Of a DNA stretch of 64,000 nucleotides, positions 8,723 through 17,046 are shown piece after piece. Made by a program: the position numbers and the translations under genes. Position 1 is the first letter of the stretch. The number at the start of each line of letters is the position of its first letter. The stretch covers positions 1-64,000 of the forward strand of contig JAFTIL010000016.1 in the NCBI GenBank assembly GCA_017456905.1, given 5' to 3'. Under the pieces are notes generated by a model. It searched no databases, had not been told where the DNA came from, and saw only the letters and a program-made list of their open reading frames with translations. The stretch is from Clostridia bacterium. GTDB taxonomy: Bacteria > Bacillota > Clostridia > Oscillospirales > CAG-272.

Positions 8723-9430
8723 TTAATTCTTCGGTTCCTCGGCTGACGCGACGATATGCTTGAGATATTCCGCGATCACGGGGAAATCTCCCAAACAGAC
8801 CTCTGTGGCCGTCACAATGTATTTACGATGCCTTTCCAATGTTTTTCGGGGTATGTCGCATTTTTCTTGTAAAATTTTCATGGGGAGGAAATGATTTCTC
8901 CTCATATCCGCAATCAAGGCAGGGTCTCTCAGCATATATGCCACGGCTTGCGCACAAGCTTCACGTGTCTTTTGATGCTTGGGAGAGGCCTCGGGAAGCT
9001 CGTTGAAGGCGATGCCGTAGGCGGCGATCACGGTGGACAGCCTTGCGATCTCCTCGGCGGCAGCACTTTGCGTTTCCGCTTGCTCCCGTTCGGTATCGTC
9101 TGAAAAATCACGTCCGTTCTCCATCTCGTCCTCAATGGAAAGATGGCCCATATGCCGACTTTCGTTACGGAGATGGTCGATCACTCGATTTTTGATCAAT
9201 AGCTTGGCGTAGGACTCAAAGGAGACCCCGGCCTCGGGGTCATATTTCTTCACTGCGTCGCAGAAGGCTCGGAGCGCGATGGCGTATTCATCATCGTGCT
9301 TGGTGATGAATCTGCGACAGGTGGCGGATGCCGTTCGGATAATGAAAAGATTATACCGATGAGCAAGCTCGGTCATAGCTTCGTCTTGCTCGGCAGCCAA
9401 CAGGATCTCTTGAATTGTGATCTGTGCCAT
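8723..9430 (-). CDS. sigI: RNA polymerase sigma factor SigI
   Basis: A 235-residue sigma-70 family protein of the SigI group. Region 2 is seen as DEYAIALRAFCDAV followed by GVSFESYAKLLIKNRVIDHL (about 46-88). The distinctive C-terminal DNA-binding segment has the helix IPRKTLERHRKYIVTA (about 193-208) and LGDFPVIAEYLKH. SigI proteins respond to heat, envelope stress or extracellular polysaccharide through RsgI. The gene starts behind its own sigma-A type promoter and is followed by rsgI. Targets could include the secreted hydrolases of this window, but no SigI-type promoter was identified. Confidence 0.9.
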   Translation of the reverse strand: MAQITIQEILLAAEQDEAMTELAHRYNLFIIRTASATCRRFITKHDDEYAIALRAFCDAVKKYDPEAGVSFESYAKLLIKNRVIDHLRNESRHMGHLSIEDEMENGRDFSDDTEREQAETQSAAAEEIARLSTVIAAYGIAFNELPEASPKHQKTREACAQAVAYMLRDPALIADMRRNHFLPMKILQEKCDIPRKTLERHRKYIVTATEVCLGDFPVIAEYLKHIVASAEEPKN

Positions 9431-9479
9431 TCTGTTACGCTCCTTTCCTTGAGATTTCAGACCCTACGATCTATTTTAT

Positions 9480-9508
9480 AGTGTATCACAATTTACGGTG
9501 AAAGTCAA
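9480..9508 (-). promoter_or_regulatory. Promoter of the sigI-rsgI operon
   Basis: On the minus strand, TTGACT (9503-9508) and TACACT (9480-9485) with a 17-bp spacer and extended TGA. Confidence 0.7.
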
Positions 9509-9554
9509 GATTTTTTTGATGGAAGGGCGGATGTTAAAATTTATCATGAAGGGG

Positions 9555-9583
9555 TTGAATTGTTCACAAATTTGTGGTATCCT
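9555..9583 (+). promoter_or_regulatory. Promoter and candidate operator of the DtxR-like regulator
   Basis: TTGAAT (9555-9560) and TATCCT (9578-9583) are 17 bp apart, with extended TGG. The spacer contains the perfect 12-bp palindrome CACAAATTTGTG (9565-9576). A dimeric repressor there would block polymerase, so autoregulation is plausible. Confidence 0.65.
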
Positions 9584-9621
9584 AATATAAAACCAAAATT
9601 TAAAAGAAAAGAGGTGGCGGT

Positions 9622-9990
9622 ATGCATCTGGCAGCATCGGGAGAGATGTATCTTGAAACCATATTCGTTTTATCAAAGGAAAAAAATATCGTGCATTCCG
9701 TTGACGTAAGTGAGCACATGGGCTTTTCCAAGCCCAGCGTCAGCCGAGCCATCGGACTTTTGAAAAAGGGTGGATACGTGGAAATGGCTGAAGACGGCGC
9801 GCTGACCTTAACGCCTGCAGGGCGGGAGGTGGCCGAGAAGATCTACGAGCGGCACACCGTGCTGACAGCGTTTCTTACGCGCTTGGGCGTAGATGCCGAA
9901 ATAGCCACAGAGGATGCCTGCAAAATGGAGCATGACATCAGTGATGAATCCTTGGCAGCCATCAAGGCCTTCGTTGACCAACAGATTTGA
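9622..9990 (+). CDS. DtxR/MntR-family metal-dependent transcriptional regulator
   Basis: The 122-residue protein has a winged helix (SGEMYLETIFVLSKE at about 6-20; VSEHMGFSKPSVSRAIGLLK recognition region about 29-48). A dimerisation and metal domain follows, with candidate ligands in HTVLTAFL and CKMEHD near residue 100. DtxR/MntR proteins repress iron or manganese uptake when loaded with metal. It lacks the C-terminal SH3-like domain of long DtxR proteins, so it is the short MntR-like form. No transporter is adjacent. AAAGAGGTGG upstream is the ribosome binding site. Confidence 0.85.
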   Translation: MHLAASGEMYLETIFVLSKEKNIVHSVDVSEHMGFSKPSVSRAIGLLKKGGYVEMAEDGALTLTPAGREVAEKIYERHTVLTAFLTRLGVDAEIATEDACKMEHDISDESLAAIKAFVDQQI

Positions 9991-9997
9991 TAAAAAA

Positions 9998-10022
9998 GGG
10001 AACCGCACGACGTGCGGTTCCC
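9998..10022. terminator. Bidirectional terminator
   Basis: GGGAACCGCAC / GTGCGGTTCCC with a 3-nt loop, an A-run on the left and a T-run on the right. It serves the DtxR-like gene and the converging glycosidase gene. Confidence 0.85.
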
Positions 10023-10035
10023 GATTTTTTATATA

Positions 10036-12459
10036 TCAGCTCAATACGCGAGAAAGAATACGTACCGTTGCTTCATCGGTGATGGGCTCGGCCGAGATGA
10101 TCACGGAGCCGTCGGAAAGGACGGTCACGTTGCGGCCCGAAGCTTTCACAAGCTCGTCGGCCTTGACGTATTCCACGCCGTAGTGGTTATAGGTGGTCTC
10201 GCCCTGGCAGGAGATGCCGAAGGCACTCTCCATAAAGGAGACGGGGAGCCAGAAGGACTCATTAGAGCAAAGGGTAGTGGCCAGGGTGTTGTCGTCTACC
10301 AGACGCACCTGCTTGCCACCTACAAATGCATTGTAGGAACGGGAACGCAGGATGACCATATCCTCGGTGAGCGCCTCGGGGATCTTCTCCTCAAACTGAG
10401 TATCTTCCAGCGTAAAGCGGTAGTTGAATCGGTCGTTGGGAGCGGTGTCACCCAGGTCGATGAACTGCATGATGTCACCGTATGCCACCGAGTTGTCAGC
10501 CCACTTGAAGTCCATGGTGCCGGTGAAATTGATGAGAGAGCGGTGCAGCTTGATCTGCAGGACGTTACCTTCCAGGGTGTAAAGACCGCTGCCTACGGTT
10601 TCCATATCCCAACAGTCGGTGCCGATGAACTTCTCTACGGAAACAAGGGTGCCGTCCTGAGCGCGGTTGATGATGAAGTCGTAACCGTACCAGCCCGTGT
10701 CGTTGTTGCAGTCTGCGTCAATGAACAAATTCATCCAGTTGGGGCTCTTATTGTCGTTGGCGGTAATGGCATCGGCGCATTCTACGTAGAAGTAAACGTA
10801 GGTGCTGTCGGTGGATACCTTGGCGGTGACGATATCGTTGCGTCCCGTATAGTTCTCATAGAAGCCGTACTCATAGCCGCCCACGTGACCGGGGGAGTGG
10901 CGGTGGGTGGTATCGCCCTCGAAGTCACGGTATTCTGGGCCTACGGCATACCACTGACCCACGGAGCCTTCCATATCGATGGCCCACTGTCCAAAGGCGG
11001 ATTGTACCTCTCGGGTTCCCTTGTACTGGCGGATGTAATTGACGGTTTGGTAGAAGTAGTTGTCTCCAAAGCCGCCCTTCATGGGTTCCAGATCGCGGGA
11101 ATATTCGGGGTTGAACTGGTCAACGAAGTAGGTGGATTCTTTTTTGGTGGGATCGTTGGAAACGATGTACTCGTTGGCGATCTTTTGGCCTACGCCCCCG
11201 GCACCCGCACCGGCGCCCGACCAGCGACCGGCGATCCATTCGTTCCATCCTGTGATCATCAGGATGGGTTGATGCCGTTTCATGGCCAGAGTGAAGTGCT
11301 GCTCAAACAGTGCACCTTCACCCGTGGTGGTTTCCATCAACGCAAATCCCATATCCCATCTGCCTTGGTAGGAAGGAATGCGGCCGCTGTAACTTCGGCC
11401 GCCATTGGTGCCCCAGCTACCGTTGGCACCATAGCCGCACATGATAATGACCTGCTCGGTATTGCCCTCGTAGTCCTTACCAAGAGACTGAGGATACAAG
11501 TCGTTCCAGAGCCAGCAGCCTCGTCCCGAACGACTGCGATACCAGTCCAAACGGCCGTTGGCCCAGCAGAGACGGGTGGTGAAGAAGTCCTTTTGCTCCT
11601 GCGTCATCTCCACGTCGCCCGAGAACATCAGGAGTGGCTTGCCGTCCCAGTAGAACCAAAGATCCTCGTAAAGACCCTTGGAATAGATCTTATTCCACAG
11701 CTCGTTGAACTCACCCGTGAAGCCGCCGCAGATGAAGCACAGCTTGGGGACGTTGTAGCCCTCCTGCTTGACTTCCTCCCAAACCTTGAAAAGAGCCATA
11801 ACGGTGCGCTCGTGGATGTTATTGTTGGTGGTGTCGAAGAACAGGAAATCGACACCCGCTTCCGCAAACATATAGGCGTGTTTTCGAAGTACCCACTCGT
11901 CATTGGAGGAGTAATAGCCGAAATAAGGCTCTGCCCAGTAGTGGGGGTGTCCCTCGCCGCCTACCTGCATTTCTTCCCACAGCTTATCCATGCCGCCCTC
12001 AAGATATGCCTTGTAGTGGTCGGTGGCACCGATGGGATTGAGGGTTTCCTGGTCGGCGTCACGCCACAGGAAATAGAACATACCTATCTGGGAGTCGTCA
12101 TATACCTTGGCGTCGGTGGGCATGGAGCGTCCCACGTCGTCGGTGGCCGTCCAGGTATCCGCAAAAACATCTCGGCTTGTGGGAATGATGCCGTTATTGA
12201 CATCTGCGGCGTCCTCAATATCATAGGTATAGTCAGGAAGCACCAGATCTGTGGTGGTTACGTAAACAGCGTCTTTAGGGGTGTCCGAAGGCAGAACGAC
12301 GACGGGATCCGTGGCTTCCTCGGTGGGGGCTTCCGTGACATTGACGTCATTTGTGTCGGTAACGTCGGGAACGTTGCTCTGATCGCAGGCTACCGCGCTG
12401 AGTAGCATCAGACCGGCCAGAAGTGCCGCGAGCCTGCGTGTAATTTTATTCTGTTTCAT
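10036..12459 (-). CDS. Lipoprotein with GH99/WbsX-like TIM barrel and carbohydrate-binding region
   Basis: An 807-residue precursor with a lipoprotein signal (basic N-terminus, hydrophobic core, AVAC with Cys25) and a TEAP-like linker. The barrel shares blocks with GH99/WbsX-like proteins: MFYFLWRDAD, DEWVLRKHAYMFAEAGVDF, WFYWDGKPLLMF (about 268) and ITGWNEWIAGRW (about 405). A beta-sandwich resembling DOMON/CBM9 domains follows (about 540-690, RNDIVTAKVSTDSTYVYFYVE). The C-terminus resembles copper-amine-oxidase N-terminal 'stalk' repeats (about 715-800). It probably degrades or binds an alpha-linked glycan at the cell surface. A paralog lies at 38338-40986. GGGAGGATCC supports the start. 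Confidence 0.75.
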   Translation of the reverse strand: MKQNKITRRLAALLAGLMLLSAVACDQSNVPDVTDTNDVNVTEAPTEEATDPVVVLPSDTPKDAVYVTTTDLVLPDYTYDIEDAADVNNGIIPTSRDVFADTWTATDDVGRSMPTDAKVYDDSQIGMFYFLWRDADQETLNPIGATDHYKAYLEGGMDKLWEEMQVGGEGHPHYWAEPYFGYYSSNDEWVLRKHAYMFAEAGVDFLFFDTTNNNIHERTVMALFKVWEEVKQEGYNVPKLCFICGGFTGEFNELWNKIYSKGLYEDLWFYWDGKPLLMFSGDVEMTQEQKDFFTTRLCWANGRLDWYRSRSGRGCWLWNDLYPQSLGKDYEGNTEQVIIMCGYGANGSWGTNGGRSYSGRIPSYQGRWDMGFALMETTTGEGALFEQHFTLAMKRHQPILMITGWNEWIAGRWSGAGAGAGGVGQKIANEYIVSNDPTKKESTYFVDQFNPEYSRDLEPMKGGFGDNYFYQTVNYIRQYKGTREVQSAFGQWAIDMEGSVGQWYAVGPEYRDFEGDTTHRHSPGHVGGYEYGFYENYTGRNDIVTAKVSTDSTYVYFYVECADAITANDNKSPNWMNLFIDADCNNDTGWYGYDFIINRAQDGTLVSVEKFIGTDCWDMETVGSGLYTLEGNVLQIKLHRSLINFTGTMDFKWADNSVAYGDIMQFIDLGDTAPNDRFNYRFTLEDTQFEEKIPEALTEDMVILRSRSYNAFVGGKQVRLVDDNTLATTLCSNESFWLPVSFMESAFGISCQGETTYNHYGVEYVKADELVKASGRNVTVLSDGSVIISAEPITDEATVRILSRVLS

Positions 12460-12491
12460 ATGGGATCCTCCCTGGAATAGCGATTGAAAAC

Positions 12492-12520
12492 ATTATACAT
12501 GATTTTCGTTGAATTGTCAA
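12492..12520 (-). promoter_or_regulatory. Promoter of the GH99-like lipoprotein gene
   Basis: On the minus strand, TTGACA (12515-12520) and TATAAT (12492-12497), 17-bp spacer. Confidence 0.85.
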
Positions 12521-12610
12521 TATTTTTTGCCGAATCACCCGAGAATTGTGCAAAATGTCCGAACGCGAATAAAGAATTTTTTGAAACACAACTTTCTCCT
12601 CTTTTACCAC

Positions 12611-12639
12611 TTGCATAAAACCTGAAAATAGTATATAAT
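12611..12639 (+). promoter_or_regulatory. Promoter of murD
   Basis: TTGCAT (12611-12616) and TATAAT (12634-12639), 17-bp spacer, divergent from the lipoprotein promoter. Confidence 0.75.
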
Positions 12640-12688
12640 GAAAGGAGAAGATTATTTCCACCCAAAATCAATCGGAAGGGGCTGACGT

Positions 12689-14149
12689 ATGAACGTATAT
12701 GATAAGATACGGGACGCGCATTGCGTGATCCTGGGCTACGGTGTTTCGGGAAAACCGCTTTTACCCTATCTTTTGGACCACGGTGCAGGAAAAATTACGG
12801 TCAGAGACAAGCGGAGCCTTGAGAATATGCAGGCTTCGGGTGAGGCTCAGGCCATTTTGACTGCGGGGGCGGAACTGATTTGCGGCGAGGCCTATCTTGA
12901 GGACCTTTCGGGAGATGTGATCTTCCGTTCCCCGGGTTTCCGGCCGGATCTGCCCGAGATCAAGGCCGCTGTGGAAAAAGGTGCTGTTCTTTCTTCCGAA
13001 ATGGAGCTGTTTCTGGAGCGGACGCCTGCCACCGTGATCGGCGTTACGGGCTCGGATGGAAAGACCACCACCACCACGTTGATCTCTAAATTCCTCGGGG
13101 CCGAGACGGAATTGACAGGGAAGGGCCGTGTTTACCTCGGCGGCAATATCGGAACCCCTCTTTTGCCTATGGTCGAAAATATGACTGCTGAGGATTTTGC
13201 AGTGGTGGAGCTGTCCAGCTTTCAACTTATGACTGCGAAAAATACCGTTCACCGCGCTATGATCACCAATATCACGCCCAATCACTTGAATTGGCACGTG
13301 GATATGGAGGAATACGTGGCCGCCAAGGCTCGTATCACCGAGGGTGACCGCATTCGCCGCGCTGTGCTGAATGCTCGGGATGAACGAACAAGGGGCATTG
13401 GTGAGAAGCTTTCCTGCCCCGTATCCTGGTTTTCTGCCTATGATTGCACGTATCCCCCGCTGCGGGAAGGCGATCGCCACCTGTATATCAAGAACGGCGC
13501 CATCTGCTGCTTTGACGGAAGGGAAGAAACGCCTTTGTTGGCGACCCAAAAGCTCCGCCTTCCCGGGAAGCACAACGTAGAAAATTATATGACTGCCCTG
13601 GGAGCTGTCTGCGACCTCGTTTCCACGAAGGCTATTGAAAAAGTGGCTTCTGAATTTACGGGTGTTTCGCACCGCTTGGAATTGATCCGCCTGTTGGATG
13701 GTGTGAGCTACTATAACAGCTCCATTGATTCCAGTCCTACCCGTACGCTGGCCGCGCTGTCTGCTATCCGAGAGATGAGAGAGCTGCAGGGAAGAGACGA
13801 GAGGGGAAATCTGAAGGGACGAGATCCCGTGGTGATTTGCGGTGGGCAGGATAAGCACGTCCCCTTTGACCCTTTAGCCGAAGGGCTGTGCCGCATGGCC
13901 TCCCGCGTGATCCTCACGGGTGAGGCGCGGGGACAGATCATGGATGCGCTCATGAGGTGTCCGTCCTATGATCCCGAAAAGCTCCCTGTTACCGTCATTC
14001 CCGATTACCGCGAGGCGATGGAAACGGCTTGCCGCACCGCCGAAGCGGGAGATATCGTTCTTCTGTCTCCTGCCTGTACCAGCTTCGACGCCTTCAAAAA
14101 TTTTGAAGAGCGAGGCGAGGTCTTCCGAAATATCGTGCGGAGTCTGTAA
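12689..14149 (+). CDS. murD: UDP-N-acetylmuramoyl-L-alanine--D-glutamate ligase
   Basis: A 486-residue cytoplasmic Mur ligase. The N-terminal Rossmann-like domain (VILGYGVSGKPLLPYLL) binds UMAG. The central ATPase domain has the P-loop GVTGSDGKTTTTT near 117-129 and NITPNHLNWHVD. The C-terminal domain has VSYYNSSIDSSPTRTLAAL and LLSPACTSFDAFKNFEERG, a MurD signature. It adds D-Glu to UDP-MurNAc-L-Ala. It stands alone with its own promoter rather than in the usual dcw cluster. The ribosome binding site is GGAAGGGG. Confidence 0.94.
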   Translation: MNVYDKIRDAHCVILGYGVSGKPLLPYLLDHGAGKITVRDKRSLENMQASGEAQAILTAGAELICGEAYLEDLSGDVIFRSPGFRPDLPEIKAAVEKGAVLSSEMELFLERTPATVIGVTGSDGKTTTTTLISKFLGAETELTGKGRVYLGGNIGTPLLPMVENMTAEDFAVVELSSFQLMTAKNTVHRAMITNITPNHLNWHVDMEEYVAAKARITEGDRIRRAVLNARDERTRGIGEKLSCPVSWFSAYDCTYPPLREGDRHLYIKNGAICCFDGREETPLLATQKLRLPGKHNVENYMTALGAVCDLVSTKAIEKVASEFTGVSHRLELIRLLDGVSYYNSSIDSSPTRTLAALSAIREMRELQGRDERGNLKGRDPVVICGGQDKHVPFDPLAEGLCRMASRVILTGEARGQIMDALMRCPSYDPEKLPVTVIPDYREAMETACRTAEAGDIVLLSPACTSFDAFKNFEERGEVFRNIVRSL

Positions 14150-14209
14150 GAGCTGCGATCTGTAATATTCAAATTAAAATGACCATTATTAAAAATGAAA
14201 GGATATATC

Positions 14210-16111
14210 ATGATGAAACGCGTATTATCCCGCAAGCTGTGGCTGATTTTCCTGTCACTTCTGACGATGGTTACCGCCGTGATGAGCGTTATGCCTTCGG
14301 TTACCGCTGACGACAGCATCTCCGTTTCTTCGGCCGCTGTTCCTACCCCTCTTCTCATCACCGAGGTGTGCTATAACCCCACCTTCTACGAGCATGGCAT
14401 GACCGAGGAGGTCTCTGCCACCGCCGACGTGCTGGAATTCGTGGAGATCTACAACCCTTCCGCCGAGGCCGTTTCTCTGAAGGATGCGAGTCTTTGTTAT
14501 AGCAATGGCGGCTATGACGGCACATTCAAGGAGAACGCGCTGGTGGCCGTCAGCACCTCCGACATGACCATCGACCCTCGCGGCATGGCTGTCATTTGTA
14601 TCTACGGCGGAGATGCCGCCAAGATGGGGATGACCTACGATACCGACGAGGGTATCAAGGGTATTTTTGAGATCTTTGGTAAGATCAATGTCAATCTGGC
14701 CAAGACCCTGACCGTGGAGGACTTCATCATCGCTCCCAAGACACAAAGCGGTCTTGCCGATAAGGTGAACGATAACACCTTCAATCTGGATAACGATGCC
14801 ACCGATGCGGTGATCCGCGTGATGTCAGGCGAGACGCTCTTATGCGAGACCCACTACAACGCCGACCTCTGGAACAGAAACATTTGCTCTGTCAATATGA
14901 TCTTCGATCCCGCCGTGGATCCCGATCACCCCAATGCCACCGTTCCTTTCAACGAGACCTATCCTACACCTGGGTACCTCTACGACAATCAGTACCCCGA
15001 TGCGGACTTCACTGTGGCGAAGGCCACCGAAAAGCTGCTTGTGCTGGAATACAACATCTGCGCTTCAGAAAGCTCCCAAACCCACGCTGACGGTTCTGCC
15101 GTGACTATTGGAGAACGCATGGATAAGCTGGAGAGCATGATCTCGCAGTATCAGCCTGACGTCATCAGCCTCCCTGAGTTCAATAATCTTTGGTTGCCCG
15201 AGATGAAGGAATATCTGGCCGCCGAGGATTGTGCCTATCACGGCTTTGGTACCTCTTCTCAAGGCAAGGAATTCGGCAAGAAGGACGTGGACTACAAGTG
15301 GGATCTGGTCAATTTTGTCATGTATAACAAGAACAAGTACGAGCTGGTGGACGAAGGCTTCTACTGGTGCTCCAAGTGGCCCAACCGCCGCAACACCAAG
15401 ATCTGGGAGGACGGCACCGACGGTGACATGGCTCGTTGCATCAACTGGGTCATTCTCCGCGATAAGGAAACCAAAGCCGAGTTCTTCTTTGCCAGCGTCC
15501 ATATCGACGCCAAGGTGCCCATGGCACGTACCCATTCCACCAATCTGATCATCCAAAAAGCCACCGAGCTGGCAGAGGGCCGTCCCGTCATTATGGCAGG
15601 CGACTGGAACTGCCATGAAAGCACCGAGGCTTATTGGAACCTCCATTTGAACGGCTATGCCGATGCTCGCTACCGCACTGACTCTGTTGCAAACATGAGC
15701 ATTTACTCCACCATGAACAAATGGGGCGAGAGCACCGATCTCCAGACCCGCCCTGCCATCGACCATTGCATCATTTCCAAGGACAGCGTCATGGTCAACA
15801 GCGCCCACAGAGATATGGGCGAGATCGAAGCAGGTATCTACGCCTCTGACCACAATGCGACCGTCTTTGATCTGTCCTATGTAAATATCAACGCCAAGGA
15901 ACCCGAGACAGAAGCGCCCACCGAGCCGCTGACAGATGCACCCGTGATCGACACCGATGCGCCCGCTGGGGAGACCACCTTGGCTGACGAAACTCAGGCC
16001 GAAACCGACGACCCCGCCAAGAAGGGCGGTTGCTCAAGCTTGATGGCGGCATCCACCCTGATCTTGGCCGTGCTGGCGGGTTTTGTGCTGATGAAGAAGA
16101 GGGAAGAATAA
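14210..16111 (+). CDS. Secreted endonuclease/exonuclease/phosphatase-domain protein with lamin-tail domain and Cys-type C-terminal anchor
   Basis: A precursor of about 633 residues with a signal peptide ending near PSVTADD. An N-terminal lamin-tail-like domain is seen as LITEVCYNP...EFVEIYNPSAEAVSL. The EEP domain follows, with LEYNICASES, DVISLPEFNN, FFFASVHIDAK, VIMAGDWNCHES, AIDHCIISKD and YASDHNATVF, which cover the expected metal and catalytic positions (Glu, Asp/Asn, Asp-His). Secreted proteins of this type hydrolyse DNA or phosphoesters. A Thr/Glu/Pro linker leads to KKGGC (Cys about 608), a hydrophobic stretch and MKKREE, the same tail type as the amidase. The frame is open from 14195, but GAAAGGA overlaps that codon, so 14210 (or 14213) is the start. 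Confidence 0.83.
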   Translation: MMKRVLSRKLWLIFLSLLTMVTAVMSVMPSVTADDSISVSSAAVPTPLLITEVCYNPTFYEHGMTEEVSATADVLEFVEIYNPSAEAVSLKDASLCYSNGGYDGTFKENALVAVSTSDMTIDPRGMAVICIYGGDAAKMGMTYDTDEGIKGIFEIFGKINVNLAKTLTVEDFIIAPKTQSGLADKVNDNTFNLDNDATDAVIRVMSGETLLCETHYNADLWNRNICSVNMIFDPAVDPDHPNATVPFNETYPTPGYLYDNQYPDADFTVAKATEKLLVLEYNICASESSQTHADGSAVTIGERMDKLESMISQYQPDVISLPEFNNLWLPEMKEYLAAEDCAYHGFGTSSQGKEFGKKDVDYKWDLVNFVMYNKNKYELVDEGFYWCSKWPNRRNTKIWEDGTDGDMARCINWVILRDKETKAEFFFASVHIDAKVPMARTHSTNLIIQKATELAEGRPVIMAGDWNCHESTEAYWNLHLNGYADARYRTDSVANMSIYSTMNKWGESTDLQTRPAIDHCIISKDSVMVNSAHRDMGEIEAGIYASDHNATVFDLSYVNINAKEPETEAPTEPLTDAPVIDTDAPAGETTLADETQAETDDPAKKGGCSSLMAASTLILAVLAGFVLMKKREE

Positions 16112-16135
16112 ATTTCTACGAAAGGAGGCGAGGAT

Positions 16136-16951
16136 ATGCCCGCTGTCACATGGCTTGAACGTATCATGGAGGCTACCCCTCGCCTCCCATCTCCGCCAAA
16201 GCCCTTTGGAGCTTTTCATCTGACAGCCCTGGGGCTGACGCTGGGGCTGTTCATCCTCATGATGCTCTTCCGCAAACGCTTGCCCAGATCCGACAAGGCG
16301 GTACATACCATCCTTGCTGTCTTCGCCTTTGGACTCCTGCTTCTGGAGGTCGGCAAGCAGATCGTATGCAGTTATGATCCTTCAAATGGGTGGGCTTACA
16401 ACTGGGAAAGATTTCCTTTTCAGTTTTGCTCCGTCCCCATTTACGTGGCGTTGATCGCCACCTTCTTGCCTAAGGGCAAGGTGAGACAAGCCCTTTTGTG
16501 CTTCCTGGCCACCTATTCCCCCGTGGCGGGAGCGTCGGTCTTGTTCTATCCTGCCCGCTCCGTCTTTTCCGAGATCATCTTTTTGGACGTTCACACCATG
16601 GTCTGGCACGGTGCCATGCTCCTGTTCGGCCTCTATCTATGGCTGTCGGGGGCGGTCAAGGCTGAGTGGAAGACCGCAGGCTACGCCGCTTTGGTCTACG
16701 TCCCCTTGAACTTTATCGCTCTCGCCCTCAACGAAGCCTCCTACGCCTTTGGTTTTGCGGCGGGGTATGACTTCAATATGTTCTACACCGGGCGTTTAGG
16801 TAGATGCTTGATCCCCGTGCTCAGCACCATCCAGAAGACCTGTCCCTATCCCGTGTTCTTTGTGTCCTATCTCCTGACCCTTGGTGTCGGGGGACTCCTG
16901 GTGACCACGGTGATGGTGGGGATCCGATGGTTGTGGAAAAAAAGAAGGTAA
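16136..16951 (+). CDS. YwaF-like integral membrane protein
   Basis: A 271-residue protein with about seven hydrophobic segments and the family-typical block FPFQFCSVPIYVALIA near residue 98. It resembles the YwaF/TMEM164-like family, whose bacterial role is not established. It begins 24 bp after the EEP gene behind AAAGGAGG, so it is probably co-transcribed. It ends before the asnS promoter. Confidence 0.75.
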   Translation: MPAVTWLERIMEATPRLPSPPKPFGAFHLTALGLTLGLFILMMLFRKRLPRSDKAVHTILAVFAFGLLLLEVGKQIVCSYDPSNGWAYNWERFPFQFCSVPIYVALIATFLPKGKVRQALLCFLATYSPVAGASVLFYPARSVFSEIIFLDVHTMVWHGAMLLFGLYLWLSGAVKAEWKTAGYAALVYVPLNFIALALNEASYAFGFAAGYDFNMFYTGRLGRCLIPVLSTIQKTCPYPVFFVSYLLTLGVGGLLVTTVMVGIRWLWKKRR

Positions 16952-16975
16952 ATGCAAGATGTTTCCCAAAACCCC

Positions 16976-17004
16976 TTGCATAATCCAAAAAACTGTGCTA
17001 TAAT
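16976..17004 (+). promoter_or_regulatory. Promoter of asnS
   Basis: TTGCAT (16976-16981) and TATAAT (16999-17004), 17-bp spacer, extended TGC. Confidence 0.8.
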
Positions 17005-17046
17005 AACTCTATTGTCTTGATTCTATTGTAAAGGATTGATATAACC

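Noticed and set aside
10012..12405. A 797-residue open frame opposite the GH99-like lipoprotein gene, and similar long opposite-strand frames (for example at 27542-29614, 38326-40533 and 34722-35975)
   Set aside because: They are shadows of strongly supported genes. They lack ribosome binding sites and family signatures and have His/Gly/Val-rich composition typical of antisense frames in GC-rich codons.
16952..17046. T-box leader for asnS
   Set aside because: Only about 40 nt separate the -10 box from the ATG, too short for a T-box, and no T-box core is seen.
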